Origin: a virus
IMG/VR virus record: IMGVR_UViG_3300044611_000135
Span: 1 to 38,778 of that record
Strand: one strand, 5' to 3'
Length of the DNA stretch: 38,778 nucleotides
The position numbers were made by a program, and so were the translations under genes. Below the pieces are notes generated by a model. That model worked only from the letters and a program-made list of their open reading frames with translations, did no database searches and was not told where the DNA came from. Positions 14,548 to 24,849 of this stretch are shown here, piece by piece; within the stretch, counting starts at the first letter, position 1, and each line of letters starts with the position of its first letter.

Positions 14548-15750
14548 CTATTTAGCAGCGATTGATGAACCAGTCTCAATGCGATACAAAGCCTCGTCAC
14601 GATAAATTGCAAAGCCAAGTACGCCGTACCAGCCCATTGGGCGGAAGCGCATCAACTTATCAGTTACGTTACCGATAACAATGTGTGGTTCTTCTGCAAC
14701 GGCTTCTGCCATTGCTTGTGAACCGCAAAGGATTGTGTCAAATACACGGGTTACTGGAGTTACAGTTACAGTTGCATCAACAGCAACAGCGCCAGTATTG
14801 GCAACAGTTACAGTGATGGTTGTAGTATTTCCAGATGTGCTGATAGAGGCAATTTTTGCTGTTGAAGCAATACCTGTAGCAGCAATCTTATCGCCAACTT
14901 CTGCACGAGAAGCAATGACGGAAGATGAAGCAACTCCGATTGTAAAGCCTGCTGAAGTACCAGCAACAGTTACTGCTGTTGTGGTTAGAGCAGTCTGGTC
15001 AGCACCTGACTTAGAGTTAGCAAGACGTGAAGACTCTACGAAGAATGCTCCTTCATAATCTCCAATTTCTCCTGCCCAAATCTTGTCAACGTTGCCAGGT
15101 GTTTGTGCGTGAACAAAGTTCCAGCCCAAGTTACCTGACTCGGCACGAAGGTCGTGTGAAACTTCTGGGTGGATACCACACCAGTAGTAAGAACCACGAC
15201 GAGCCTTAGCCTTGTTAGCACGTAACTTAGCAACAGCCTTGCGGATGTCTGCTGAGTCAATTGTGTCAGAAGCAGTAAGAGTTGCTGTTGAAGTACGGCT
15301 TCCACCGTATAGAACGTTTGAACCTGCGCCAAGAGTATTCATTGCAACAGTGTCAATAGAATCAGCAAGGTTGTATGCAATGATATTTGCAATTGCTGGG
15401 TCTACGTCTGCCAATGAGAATAACTCAAGAGCACGGGTTACTAGTACTGCGTTACCATACTCATTAAGAGTAATTGTTACAGATGTTGGTGTTGAAAGAG
15501 ATACTGCATCTGGGTCAGTTGTCTCAGTTAGTGCGGTAGTTGCTTGGTCTAAATCTACATACTTTTGTAGTACGACTGTTGCTCCTGGGAAAGCCTGCTT
15601 AGCAGGACGCTTATCTGCGACTGAACGAATTAATGGTTCAGAGCGAAGCGCAAATTCCAGAAGACGGTCATACGCCTTTTGTACTAGACCAGCACCACCA
15701 ACGGAACCTCCAAGAGAGGTACTTGCGGTTGATGTATAGGCATTAGCCAT
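14548..15750 (-). CDS. Major capsid protein, N4-gp56-like, with an inserted Ig-like domain
   Basis: The 400-residue protein starts behind GGAGGTGA, the best ribosome site in the late block, fitting very high expression. The N-terminal region (GLVQKAYDRLLEFALRSEPL, then FPGATVVLQKYVDLDQAT) and NEYGNAVLVTRALELFSLAD fit the HK97-fold coat proteins of the N4-gp56 family. The late segment EEPHIVIGNVTDKLMRFRPMGWYGVLGFAIYRDEALYRIET is the expected C-terminal region. Residues about 245-335 are Thr/Ala/Val-rich and look like an insertion domain exposed on the capsid surface. It follows the scaffold gene. Confidence 0.88.
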   Translation of the reverse strand: MANAYTSTASTSLGGSVGGAGLVQKAYDRLLEFALRSEPLIRSVADKRPAKQAFPGATVVLQKYVDLDQATTALTETTDPDAVSLSTPTSVTITLNEYGNAVLVTRALELFSLADVDPAIANIIAYNLADSIDTVAMNTLGAGSNVLYGGSRTSTATLTASDTIDSADIRKAVAKLRANKAKARRGSYYWCGIHPEVSHDLRAESGNLGWNFVHAQTPGNVDKIWAGEIGDYEGAFFVESSRLANSKSGADQTALTTTAVTVAGTSAGFTIGVASSSVIASRAEVGDKIAATGIASTAKIASISTSGNTTTITVTVANTGAVAVDATVTVTPVTRVFDTILCGSQAMAEAVAEEPHIVIGNVTDKLMRFRPMGWYGVLGFAIYRDEALYRIETGSSIAAK

Positions 15751-15780
15751 TTTTGCGTCACCTCCAGTGACTATGAACTG

Positions 15781-16251
15781 TTAGGAATTGCGTAGAAGAT
15801 TTAATAAATCATCCATTGAATCCACAGAATCAATCTGTCGTTCAATGTCTACGGCTTTGTCTGGAGCAATTCCGCCTTGAGTTACAATATCTTGCTGACG
15901 TAATGCAGCAAGGTCTTTCTGCTTTTCTTCAACCTCTGATTGTGGATTGTAGCCAATTAAATCTCCGTTATCACGAAGCCAAGAATCAATAGATTCTTCA
16001 GTAGCATCATTCACATCTTTAAGTATTAGGCGAGCAGCCTTAGCGTTTACTCCCTTTTTTGCTAGGACTTCCGTGACGGTTCTTTCCTTACGTTCCTTGA
16101 GGAATCCTTCAAGTTGTTCGGATAGTTCTTTGATACGCTTTTCGTCAGCACGTTTGGCTTTTCTTAGTTTCTTAACTAAATCATCGCCAGTTAATTGCTG
16201 CTCTGGTGTATCTTGGTCGTCTTCGTCTTCATCCCAGTAGTTGTTGCTCAT
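15781..16251 (-). CDS. Scaffolding protein, 156 aa
   Basis: The short, highly charged, mostly helical protein lies just before the coat gene, the usual place for a scaffold. It starts with an acidic stretch (WDEDEDDQDTPEQQ), then a coiled-coil-like helix (LVKKLRKAKRADEKRIKELSEQL), and ends in a helical tail (SVDSMDDLLNLLRNS). ATG 16251 has AAGGG at good distance; the GTG at 16260 sits on top of the ribosome site and is less likely. It would guide coat assembly and be removed, perhaps by the Ntn hydrolase. Confidence 0.8.
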   Translation of the reverse strand: MSNNYWDEDEDDQDTPEQQLTGDDLVKKLRKAKRADEKRIKELSEQLEGFLKERKERTVTEVLAKKGVNAKAARLILKDVNDATEESIDSWLRDNGDLIGYNPQSEVEEKQKDLAALRQQDIVTQGGIAPDKAVDIERQIDSVDSMDDLLNLLRNS

Positions 16252-16372
16252 AGCAACCACCCTTTCTATTCGTTGTTAGTCGCAAGCCTCAGTTCTATCC
16301 AGGGGTAGATAGGCTGGCTCTTGCTACCAGTCTCATACACCGTGTGGGGCTGGTCGGTCCACATCGGGATTC
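16252..16372 (-). other. Structured leader between ejection block and scaffold
   Basis: The longest gap inside the late block. On the minus strand it can form TGTGG/CCACA around ACCGACCAGCC and a nested GCAAG/CTTGC plus CTATC/GATAG structure. It has no T-run, and I see no tRNA T-loop sequence. It probably serves as the 5' leader or processing site for the scaffold-capsid mRNA. Confidence 0.5.
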
Positions 16373-16401
16373 TTATATTGTTCCGCCTATATTTCTTGTA
16401 A
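16372..16401 (-). promoter_or_regulatory. Candidate promoter for scaffold and capsid genes
   Basis: On the minus strand TTACAA (16396-16401) and TATAAG (16372-16377) are 18 bases apart, a reasonable sigma-70-type promoter. It would start transcription within the structured leader ahead of the scaffold. The match lies in the last codons of the upstream gene, and AT-rich sequence gives chance hits, so this is weak. Confidence 0.3.
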
Positions 16402-17824
16402 GCGAAGTTCTACCTAGTCCTGAAGACCCGCTAAATGCAGCGGTTTCAAGTTGAGATAGTTGATTACGGGCACGTCTTGCAGACGCAAGCCCTTTAAATT
16501 CTTCTTGTTCGGCTGTTGTTTGATTGTAATTAATACCAGCCTGCTTATATATATCGCTTAGTAATTCAGTTCTAGGCAATATGTTTGCTATGTTTTCATA
16601 ACCTTGACGGGCTCTTGCTAAATCTACGCCATATTTTTGTAGTTCAGAAATTCTAGAAAGGTCAGATTGTAAACCATATTGTGCAGCAGTTGCACCAATT
16701 TCTGCAGTTGCTACTTTAGTTTCTAGTTCTGGCAATGTTTCTGTTGGAGATAAGAAATAAGCAACAATATCTGAGTTAGTAATTGTTGGATAATATGTTC
16801 TTAATTGACCCAAAACTGCTGGGTTAGTATTAGATAAACGATTAACGGCTATGCCAACACGACTACCTAATTCAGTATTAGATATATCATTACCAATTAA
16901 TGTAGCAAACTGTGCACGATTAGCCAGTCTTTGCTGACCATATCTTCTTAAAGTTTCTGAATAATCTTTTTCTTGTGCTAGATATTCTGCTTCAGATAAA
17001 ACATTTAAACCTGCTTTTCTACGGGTCTCATTACCAGCAAATCTGGCTTTATATGATGGCAGATTACGCAATTCAATTACTAATTGATTAGCACCCATTC
17101 TTGGGTTAACTAAACCAGTCTTAACATAGTTTAATATTTCAGTTAGTTCTGCTTCGTTAAATCCATAACTACGCATTGTTTGCTCAACAAGAGCATATGC
17201 ATCACGTTTTTCTTGAGATACATTATCCATACCTGCGCCAAGGCTAGAGCCAGGAGCAGAAGCACCTACAAATTTACCAGTAGAGTCATATTGTCCACCA
17301 GGGGTAGGATTTCCATTAGCATCAAAACCACCAGTTTGACCTAATGCTGTATATAGTTGTCCCCATTCTTTGTTTAATTTTGTTTCTATTTCAGCACTTG
17401 ATAAACCTTGTTTTTTTAACTCTTCTCTTTTTTTATCTTGAAGAATTTTAGCCATTGCAATAGTATCAGTTCTTCCATTAGCAAGTGTTACTTGTTTTTG
17501 TTCTTCAGCAGTTAACTGTCCAGATAAAGGAGTGTCATTAAAGTAACCCTGTGAATTAATGCCACCACGAGAAGCAATATACTCTTTGCTATATCCAATA
17601 GATAAAGCCTCTGCCTCTTTAGCGGCATTACGTTGTGAACCAGTAATAGTTAAACCACTGACTGGAGATTGACTACCTACACTAAGAGCAGGAACTGCAC
17701 CAGCAGGTGTACTTCCAGCCTGACCAAATGGTGTGCCAACACCAACAGTTTTACTTGCAGCAGAATCTGAAACTAATTTGTTTGCTTGATTTCTTTCCCA
17801 ATTTAAATTATCTAAATAACCCAT
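16373..17824 (-). CDS. Putative internal/ejection virion protein C, 483 aa
   Basis: The ATG follows the upstream TAA directly, with GGGGAG at suitable distance. It is mostly helical with a Gly/Pro/Ser-rich stretch (about residues 180-200). The C-terminal 300 residues contain long helices such as YALVEQTMRSYGFNEAELTEIL and LTAEEQKQVTLANGR-like segments. I recognise no enzyme motif. Placed with two other large proteins between portal and scaffold, it fits a protein carried inside the head and released with DNA. A minor capsid or connector role is the alternative. Confidence 0.55.
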   Translation of the reverse strand: MGYLDNLNWERNQANKLVSDSAASKTVGVGTPFGQAGSTPAGAVPALSVGSQSPVSGLTITGSQRNAAKEAEALSIGYSKEYIASRGGINSQGYFNDTPLSGQLTAEEQKQVTLANGRTDTIAMAKILQDKKREELKKQGLSSAEIETKLNKEWGQLYTALGQTGGFDANGNPTPGGQYDSTGKFVGASAPGSSLGAGMDNVSQEKRDAYALVEQTMRSYGFNEAELTEILNYVKTGLVNPRMGANQLVIELRNLPSYKARFAGNETRRKAGLNVLSEAEYLAQEKDYSETLRRYGQQRLANRAQFATLIGNDISNTELGSRVGIAVNRLSNTNPAVLGQLRTYYPTITNSDIVAYFLSPTETLPELETKVATAEIGATAAQYGLQSDLSRISELQKYGVDLARARQGYENIANILPRTELLSDIYKQAGINYNQTTAEQEEFKGLASARRARNQLSQLETAAFSGSSGLGRTSLTRNIGGTI

Positions 17825-19399
17825 TTAAGCAACTCCCCAAGTTTTAAGAATTGTATCTACAAGACCAGCCGCTGATTCATTGGCTTTCTTTGTAAACTTC
17901 CAATTTGGATTTTGTCTTAACATACCAGTATAAGTAATAGGGTCCATTAATTTTTCTGCAGTCAAAGCAGATTGAACATCTGCATCAAATATATCTACAG
18001 CACCATCTGCTAGTTCTAGTTCGCTACTCTTAAGTTTTCTATATTGGTCTGCAATATCAGATACCTTTAAACCACCTTGAATATAAGAATCTAAACCTTT
18101 ATATAAAGCCCTAGAAGCCATTTGAATACTTCTTTTTTGCTCATCTATAGAACCACCTGGCAATAAAGCCTCGGCTGCTTTTTCTTTTATTTGAGCATCT
18201 GATAACTTAACACCGTAATCATAGGCATAACTTTTTAACTTAGTATAGTTATCACCAATAGTACCGCCAGCATCTTGTAGTTCTAGCGGTTCTGCTTCTC
18301 TAATACCAGTGCTTACTACTTTACCTTTTTTATTCATAGCACCTTTAGTAATAAAATTAATACGCATTTCTAATCTATCTTGTTCGGATAGTTGATTATA
18401 AGATGTACCTCTAGTAGTTCTATTACCAGTAATAGGGTCAGTAACGCTTGTACTTTGGCTCATTCTGGCTAGTTCTTCTTTGTGAAGTTTTTCCCAGTAT
18501 GCTTCAGCCAAGGCATCATAGTTATTTACTAAATCAAAATCACCAACATATTGTTGAACTGTACGTCTAAACTCTGCTAAAGCATCAGCCCTAGTGGTTA
18601 ACCCACTGCTCCGCATACTTTCTGTATATGGTTCTGGTGTCATTACACGGCTACGTACCCAAGAATCAAAACTATAAAAACCTTGAGAATTGGCAGTACC
18701 AGGTTGAACAACTTTATCTTGTACTGCTTGACCTACTTGTTGTCCAGAATAAAAGTTATTTACAGTAATTTGCTGTAATGCTTTTTTAATTGCTTTAGCA
18801 AAATCTTCATCTTTATCTGTTATTGGACCACTACCAATAGATTTTCTAAAAGCATCATTGGTTGCGTAGTAATCTTTTAATTGTGTTTTATAATATTTAG
18901 CATCACCAGCAGGTATACGGCTAAGATAATCTGCTACATATTTATCTAAATCACCAACTAAAAAGCGCTTACCATCAGCCGTTGGAAGAATAACTATAGG
19001 CTTTGGATTGGGTTGTTCAGGGGTTGAACGACCAGAAATGAATGGTTCATTACTAATAGAGCCAGGACCACCAGCATTATAAGCAAGTGTTCCATCAACA
19101 AACTCTACGAAGTTTGTTCTTTCACCAGTTGCTATAGGTTGAAATTGTGGTTGGTTAATAGGACCTTTTACGCTAGAACCTTTTTCTAATGCACCTGGTG
19201 TAGGTGTTGAAGGAGCAGGAGTAGTCTTTAGGTTAGCCTTAAATAGTTTAAATGCTGGGTCTTGTTTAGGTCTTTTACCTGTAAAGTCAGACTGAGGGTC
19301 CATTTTGTAAATCTTGTTAGCAATACTTTGAACATCAGCATCTGACATACCAGGATTTTGGCGTCTTACCTCATCAATATAATACTGGAGATTATTCAC
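17825..19399 (-). CDS. Putative internal/ejection virion protein B, 524 aa
   Basis: GTG 19399 overlaps the stop of the 1816-aa gene as TAGTG. The first 130 residues are Pro/Gly/Thr-rich and probably disordered after an N-terminal helical hairpin (YYIDEVRRQNPGMSDADVQSIA). The rest is helical (FAKAIKKALQQITVNNFYSGQQ, EELARMSQSTSV). No membrane segment and no catalytic motif are obvious. The disordered-plus-helical layout and position suggest a partner of the 1816-aa protein in a DNA-ejection apparatus. Confidence 0.55.
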   Translation of the reverse strand: MNNLQYYIDEVRRQNPGMSDADVQSIANKIYKMDPQSDFTGKRPKQDPAFKLFKANLKTTPAPSTPTPGALEKGSSVKGPINQPQFQPIATGERTNFVEFVDGTLAYNAGGPGSISNEPFISGRSTPEQPNPKPIVILPTADGKRFLVGDLDKYVADYLSRIPAGDAKYYKTQLKDYYATNDAFRKSIGSGPITDKDEDFAKAIKKALQQITVNNFYSGQQVGQAVQDKVVQPGTANSQGFYSFDSWVRSRVMTPEPYTESMRSSGLTTRADALAEFRRTVQQYVGDFDLVNNYDALAEAYWEKLHKEELARMSQSTSVTDPITGNRTTRGTSYNQLSEQDRLEMRINFITKGAMNKKGKVVSTGIREAEPLELQDAGGTIGDNYTKLKSYAYDYGVKLSDAQIKEKAAEALLPGGSIDEQKRSIQMASRALYKGLDSYIQGGLKVSDIADQYRKLKSSELELADGAVDIFDADVQSALTAEKLMDPITYTGMLRQNPNWKFTKKANESAAGLVDTILKTWGVA

Positions 19400-22300
19400 T
19401 ATGGTCTCGCTATCGCTACTGTAGGGGTGCTATAAACGTCATCTAGCAAAGGTCTAATAATGTTAGAGTATGCGTGTGCTAATGTTAGATTTGCACCTGC
19501 TACATTTTCCAAATTAGTAATCCCATCTCTATAGACTTTTTCTAATGCTTCTTCTGAACCAAATTGTCCACGAATTTTTGTATCCTCAAAAACAACTAGC
19601 ATTCGGTTAGCCAATGCTGTCATCTTTTGTAGGTTAGATAGAACAACATCATTCTTTTGTTTTTCCATTAACTTCATAACCTCTGGGTCATTAGACATTG
19701 AGTTAAGGTTATTAAATCTACCTAGCAAAGATTGTCTATTTTCCCAATTGCTATTAAGTAATACTTCTCTTAGGGCTGCATTACCAGCAAGGATTACCTG
19801 CTTTGTATTCTTACCCTTTTCCATAAGGTCTTTCCGATACATATAATTGTTTCGGTCAGGATTTTCTGGGTCATTAAGTAAACGTTGAACTTCTCTGTCT
19901 ACATCAAAATACATTTGGCGGTCTTTCACAGCAGCCAACTCTGTTAAATATCTTCTTAATACCTGATTGTTATTATCAAATACATTATCTTTTTCAGATA
20001 TTAAATCAGCAGCCTGTAAGAAATACATTACAGATGGGTCGTATTCGCCAATGTGTGGGGCAAATACCCAACCTACTGTTGGATAATCTTTTAATAACTT
20101 AACGTTATCAATAGCCCATTTTTTAGTTTCTTGGGTATAGTTAATAGCAGTTCTTGCTTGTTGACTATTTTTACTAACAGTATAAATTAATTTATCTGGA
20201 TTCTCTGATGCAAAGATAGATACTGCTGTACCTATTGGGTCTTGTAAGTTATAACCATATTGAGAATTAACACTAAGTACACCACGAAGAATATCACTAA
20301 ATTCCTGACGGAAACCTACTATACCAATTTCACGAAGTTCAGGTAATACTCCTGGCTCTGTACTTCCTAGTGGAACTGGAGAAAGAATATTAAACCCAAG
20401 TTTACCAGCAACAACATTATGGGCTGCAAGTTTTAGTCGGTCATAGTATTGACCTAGTTTCTTTTCATTAAGATAATCTTCTGGCTTTAATCTTGTCTTG
20501 TCATTTATCTGCATATAAGCACCTGCTTGATAAATTGCAGTAGCCATTGCGCCAGTTTTATCAGCAAGTGGTAATGTATTCCAAGCATTTAATACGTTAG
20601 TTGGTATTAAACCACGAAGCCAAGTTGTGTTATCGCTCTGAGGACCAAGTAACCAGTTATCTAGTTCTTCGCCAATCTCAAGGGCTAGTGGAGAACCAAA
20701 TCTTGTACCTACTGTATTTAACAATTGTCTAGCACCTAGTACTGGAATTGCAATTGTAGGACCAGTAAGTGTTGGCAAACCTGAACCTTCGGCATAACCT
20801 GGGTTCAGCATAGATATCTTTAATGTATATTGATTCCAGGCTGGTTGTTTAAAAAAGTCCCAGTTTCTACCAAGTACTGCTTGTGCTGTTCCAAGTGGAT
20901 TCATTAACGCAGCAAAGGCTGGGGCTACGGTTCTCCAGAAAAGACCATCATTAGGTATAAGAACATACTCAGTACCATTGTCATCTGTGTATGTCATACC
21001 GCTACCGTCCATAGCCTGACTAAAATGACCTAAACGATATAGAACTCTTTCTGGATGACGAGTACTAAATCTAACTAAACGTCTTGTATAGTCTTCTACT
21101 GCTCGGTAAAAACGTCCAGCAACACGAAGATTAAACGCTAATTGTGTTTTAACTTCTGGGTTATCAACATACTTTAATATGTCATTGGCTGCATTTCTGC
21201 TAGCCATATTAGTAAAGTAAATACTTGCTTGAATTGAAGCATTTTCAGCAGGAACACCTTGCTTAATAAGCGAAGCCTCATAGGCTGCTTCTTCTGTCTT
21301 CATATTCTTACGTTGGTCAATGTACTTTATGTTAAAAGCATCTACTGAGAATAGGTCATTTATCTGCCTATCCATCATTTCCCAACCAATGTTGCCGTGT
21401 TTCTTATACCAAGAAACTGGGTCTACCATAAGAGGAAAATCAATGTCAGTTCTTACTGCACCTTGAAGACCAAACCCTTTGCTTAGTTCCTCAAATTCTT
21501 GGAATGACATATTGCGTACATATCCAGATGCTAAACCACGCTCTAATTCATACTTTTGTCGTCTTGCAATTTCTTTAGGAGTTAAACTAACTAGTTCTTC
21601 TCCAACTGCAGTACGGCGCATAGCGTCTTTACCACGGAATGCACGGGACTTGGCTACTTTTTCTAGCCCACTTTGAATTTTACCTGTAATTGCTGAGTAT
21701 AAAGCCTGATTAAAATTATCAGAACTACCGTGGAACACGGTATACATTTCAGCAGCAGAGTAACGAATTATAGATTCAGTAATTTCTGAGTCTTTTAACC
21801 CTACGGCTTTAAGATTAGAGGTTTTACCAAACTCACTATTAAACTCTTTTACTCTTGCAACGTTTTTGTCAGGTACTGTCCACTTACCTTCAGCAGATTT
21901 TTCATATCCAATACGCTTCATTGCATCATCTACATACGCAGTTACATCATCTGCAGTTTTAAGTCCACCATATCTAACAAACAGAGAACCAAAGTCTACA
22001 TTTTTCCAGATATTCTTTCCAAAATATTTGTAGAAAGAAGAAAAATGAACAAGGTTTTTATCTGCATCTGTTAAAGCATTGTAAACATCATTTTTATAAA
22101 CGCCAGTTGCCTTACGCCCAGCAGTCTCAAGGGCTTCTGAAAGTGTAGACTTGCCGTAAATTTCAGCAGCAACAGTGCCATCTACCAATGTATTAGCAAA
22201 GTTAGCAGCAACTGTAGATTGAATCATAGCCTCAACTGATTGATTGTTATACATTAACAATTCAGCCATATAACCATTAGACTCAGAATCTAATTTACTA

Positions 22301-24849
22301 CCATACTTAGCCATAATTGTAGAAGCCAAGCGTTCTTCAAATGTTGCACCGAATAACTCATCAGCAGAAACTAATTCAGAAGTTTTAATAGTTTTACCAT
22401 TTGGTAATGTATAACTAGTATCTATTTTCTGAACAGCCTGCATTTCTTTACGTGTCTGTGGAGAAACATATTTAGCAGGGTTTCTATCAAAAACATCTAA
22501 TATTCTAGATTTAATTAAACCTTGAGTTTTTTCAGAACCAGTCCAGGCAGCAATTGCCTTGCTCATTGCTTTGCCTCTACCAGAAAAATAAGAAACTATT
22601 TGTTTTGGCTGGGCTGTCATAGTATAAACTAAAGCGTTATCTGCAGCAGACTTCCAACCCAAGTCAGGAATTAATAACAAAAATGCCCAGGCTTTGTTGG
22701 CAGCCCTAGAAATAGCATTGTTTGTTAATCCGCCAGTACCTTTATAACGAAGAAGTTGATTTACATTTCCTTCATTTACATTATAAACTTCTCTAAACAA
22801 CTCATCAAAGTTAAGCATAGATATGCCTGGAGTTGTATGAAGAATCTGGCTAGGTCCACCAAAACGATTAGCAAGCAAAGGAGAATCCATTTGTGCTGGA
22901 ATCTTAAACTCTGGTATTGGACCAAAACCTTGTCCACCAAATATTCCGTCTAATATTGCACGCTTACGGTCAATACCACTTGCTGTATTAGAAAAACCAA
23001 TTTTATCTAGATACAAGTTATATAGGCTATGAAGCATATTTAAACGCTCATCTGGCTCTATAGCAAGATATCTTTCAGTTAAACTATTAGCAATAATTTT
23101 GTCGCCAACAAGTAAACGAGCAAAGTTTCTAAAGTCATTTAAAGAACGCTCTACATAACCATCTTTATAAAAGATTTGTTTTTGTGCTGGTTGAATAGCA
23201 AAAGCATTTCCAACAGCCTTTTTAAAATTCTTTTCTGAATTTGTAAGAGTTTTAATAATATCATCTTTATTAGGGTCTATTATACTTGCTTCAAAGCCAG
23301 GACCATATTGTCTAATTTTTAATTGGTCAGCAAAATACTTTTCAAATTCTAACCAGTTATCATAAACTTTTTCTGGTATTGGTGCTTGACCTTCAAGAAC
23401 CCTACGGTCAATACCATTAAATACTTGGTCATACATTGAGCGTAGACCATCAGTAATACTTCTAGTACGACGTTCTAGTGCAACATTGTTTTCACGATAA
23501 AACATACCACCATTAACTTTTGCGTTAATTAGATAGTTTGCATATTCTCCACGTTGAAAGAATTTTTGCATTGTTGGTAAATCTGTTATATTAACAAGAT
23601 TTTCAGAGTCATCTAGTACTTTAGTATTAACTAATAAATTAATAACACCATCTTCATCATATTGTGAAAAGTTATTAGCAATTCTATTTCTAATAACACC
23701 AGCCTCAACATAATTTTTAGCACGGCGGGCTTCTCTTAATTTAACAATATCTTCAGCAAGTCTTGCGTGATAAGAAGCAAACTCAGGTACTTGAAATAAT
23801 TCATCTACTTTTTGAATTGTAGATTTAGAGGAATTAACAAATTTTTCTGCTAACTTTCCACTTTGCGTCAAAGCCAGTGAGGTACCACCAGTTACATAAG
23901 TTAACGGGTCAAAGGCTATTGCTGCAGTAAAATTAATAGAGCCTGAAGGGCTTGTATATTTTTCATCAGAAAAAATATTAGGATTACTTACTAACCACTT
24001 TTCACCATCTTTAGAAGCAACAACTTCATTCATTCCTGGAAGTGGAAATAATCCTAATGTTGTTGGAATAATATATGACCAAGCACCACCATCTTTCGGT
24101 GGGTGATTATTGTTAGCCCAGTTAGTATAGTCATTACCAATATTTACTTGATAAGCCTTGTGCTCTGCAAAAGCATCTTTCCATTCTTTTGTAGCACCAC
24201 TTAGTTGAGATATAGCATTAGCCATATCAGAATCTAATTGACCATACTCACGTAAAATTTCACTAGGTTTTTTACCATCGGCAATACCCATAGCAAGATA
24301 AGACATAGCCTTGCCATATTTTTCTTCTAATTTTTTAGTGGCTACGCCGTCCCATTGATTAACGCCATTCCAAGCATCAGACCAAGTTTTTTTAGTAAGT
24401 ACTTTTTCAAAAAAATTCTTATCATCGCCAGTATCAAAAGCACTTCTAATTACTCGGTATGGCGCAGCAGGTGGTGTTAAATTAACATATGTTTCTGCTG
24501 TATCAATAATCCCTCTAAGTGGGGTTTTGACAAAATCAATTGCTTTACCAGCAATTTTTTGAAAAATATTTTTATCTTCTAATTGATAGTCAGCGTTAGG
24601 ATTAAGAAATACTAAAGCACCTTGAACTTCAGGGTCTAGTCCTTTAAATTTTTTTCTAGCCTTATCTACGTCTGAATTTCTAGCAAGTGATTTATCTAAG
24701 TCAAGAAGATTTTGTATATTGTTAATTACAAAACGTTCTTCAGGACTCCATTGCCCAGCAACGGCAGCGCCGTATATTTCTGGATTTCTGTTTGCTAAAT
24801 TACTATTAACGCCTAAAGGTGTAGGTCCGACAGGATTTGTGAAAGACAT
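19399..24849 (-). CDS. Giant virion protein, putative DNA-ejection/internal protein, 1816 aa
   Basis: The largest gene, 14 percent of the genome, starting by TAATG overlap with the 130-aa gene. It is mainly helical. Around residues 255-330 there are hydrophobic segments (WSYIIPTTLGLFPLPGM and AAIAFDPLTYVTGGTSLALT) that could insert into membrane. I recall 'DP.T..' hydrophobic motifs of this type in large internal virion proteins of podoviruses. I see no lytic transglycosylase motif. Near the centre VRNMSFQEFEELSKGFG and a long helical region continue to residue 1816. The T7 internal protein gp16 is about 1,300 residues, so this is unusually long and may fuse several functions. Confidence 0.6.
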   Translation of the reverse strand: MSFTNPVGPTPLGVNSNLANRNPEIYGAAVAGQWSPEERFVINNIQNLLDLDKSLARNSDVDKARKKFKGLDPEVQGALVFLNPNADYQLEDKNIFQKIAGKAIDFVKTPLRGIIDTAETYVNLTPPAAPYRVIRSAFDTGDDKNFFEKVLTKKTWSDAWNGVNQWDGVATKKLEEKYGKAMSYLAMGIADGKKPSEILREYGQLDSDMANAISQLSGATKEWKDAFAEHKAYQVNIGNDYTNWANNNHPPKDGGAWSYIIPTTLGLFPLPGMNEVVASKDGEKWLVSNPNIFSDEKYTSPSGSINFTAAIAFDPLTYVTGGTSLALTQSGKLAEKFVNSSKSTIQKVDELFQVPEFASYHARLAEDIVKLREARRAKNYVEAGVIRNRIANNFSQYDEDGVINLLVNTKVLDDSENLVNITDLPTMQKFFQRGEYANYLINAKVNGGMFYRENNVALERRTRSITDGLRSMYDQVFNGIDRRVLEGQAPIPEKVYDNWLEFEKYFADQLKIRQYGPGFEASIIDPNKDDIIKTLTNSEKNFKKAVGNAFAIQPAQKQIFYKDGYVERSLNDFRNFARLLVGDKIIANSLTERYLAIEPDERLNMLHSLYNLYLDKIGFSNTASGIDRKRAILDGIFGGQGFGPIPEFKIPAQMDSPLLANRFGGPSQILHTTPGISMLNFDELFREVYNVNEGNVNQLLRYKGTGGLTNNAISRAANKAWAFLLLIPDLGWKSAADNALVYTMTAQPKQIVSYFSGRGKAMSKAIAAWTGSEKTQGLIKSRILDVFDRNPAKYVSPQTRKEMQAVQKIDTSYTLPNGKTIKTSELVSADELFGATFEERLASTIMAKYGSKLDSESNGYMAELLMYNNQSVEAMIQSTVAANFANTLVDGTVAAEIYGKSTLSEALETAGRKATGVYKNDVYNALTDADKNLVHFSSFYKYFGKNIWKNVDFGSLFVRYGGLKTADDVTAYVDDAMKRIGYEKSAEGKWTVPDKNVARVKEFNSEFGKTSNLKAVGLKDSEITESIIRYSAAEMYTVFHGSSDNFNQALYSAITGKIQSGLEKVAKSRAFRGKDAMRRTAVGEELVSLTPKEIARRQKYELERGLASGYVRNMSFQEFEELSKGFGLQGAVRTDIDFPLMVDPVSWYKKHGNIGWEMMDRQINDLFSVDAFNIKYIDQRKNMKTEEAAYEASLIKQGVPAENASIQASIYFTNMASRNAANDILKYVDNPEVKTQLAFNLRVAGRFYRAVEDYTRRLVRFSTRHPERVLYRLGHFSQAMDGSGMTYTDDNGTEYVLIPNDGLFWRTVAPAFAALMNPLGTAQAVLGRNWDFFKQPAWNQYTLKISMLNPGYAEGSGLPTLTGPTIAIPVLGARQLLNTVGTRFGSPLALEIGEELDNWLLGPQSDNTTWLRGLIPTNVLNAWNTLPLADKTGAMATAIYQAGAYMQINDKTRLKPEDYLNEKKLGQYYDRLKLAAHNVVAGKLGFNILSPVPLGSTEPGVLPELREIGIVGFRQEFSDILRGVLSVNSQYGYNLQDPIGTAVSIFASENPDKLIYTVSKNSQQARTAINYTQETKKWAIDNVKLLKDYPTVGWVFAPHIGEYDPSVMYFLQAADLISEKDNVFDNNNQVLRRYLTELAAVKDRQMYFDVDREVQRLLNDPENPDRNNYMYRKDLMEKGKNTKQVILAGNAALREVLLNSNWENRQSLLGRFNNLNSMSNDPEVMKLMEKQKNDVVLSNLQKMTALANRMLVVFEDTKIRGQFGSEEALEKVYRDGITNLENVAGANLTLAHAYSNIIRPLLDDVYSTPTVAIARP

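Noticed and set aside
14681-15739. Long plus-strand ORFs (125 and 175 codons) over the capsid gene
   Set aside because: They are antisense shadows of the well-supported major capsid gene, and nothing else on that strand is coding nearby.
16252-16372. Possible tRNA or tRNA-like gene in the structured gap
   Set aside because: No T-loop consensus (GGTTCRA) and no cloverleaf with seven-base acceptor stem could be fitted on either strand.
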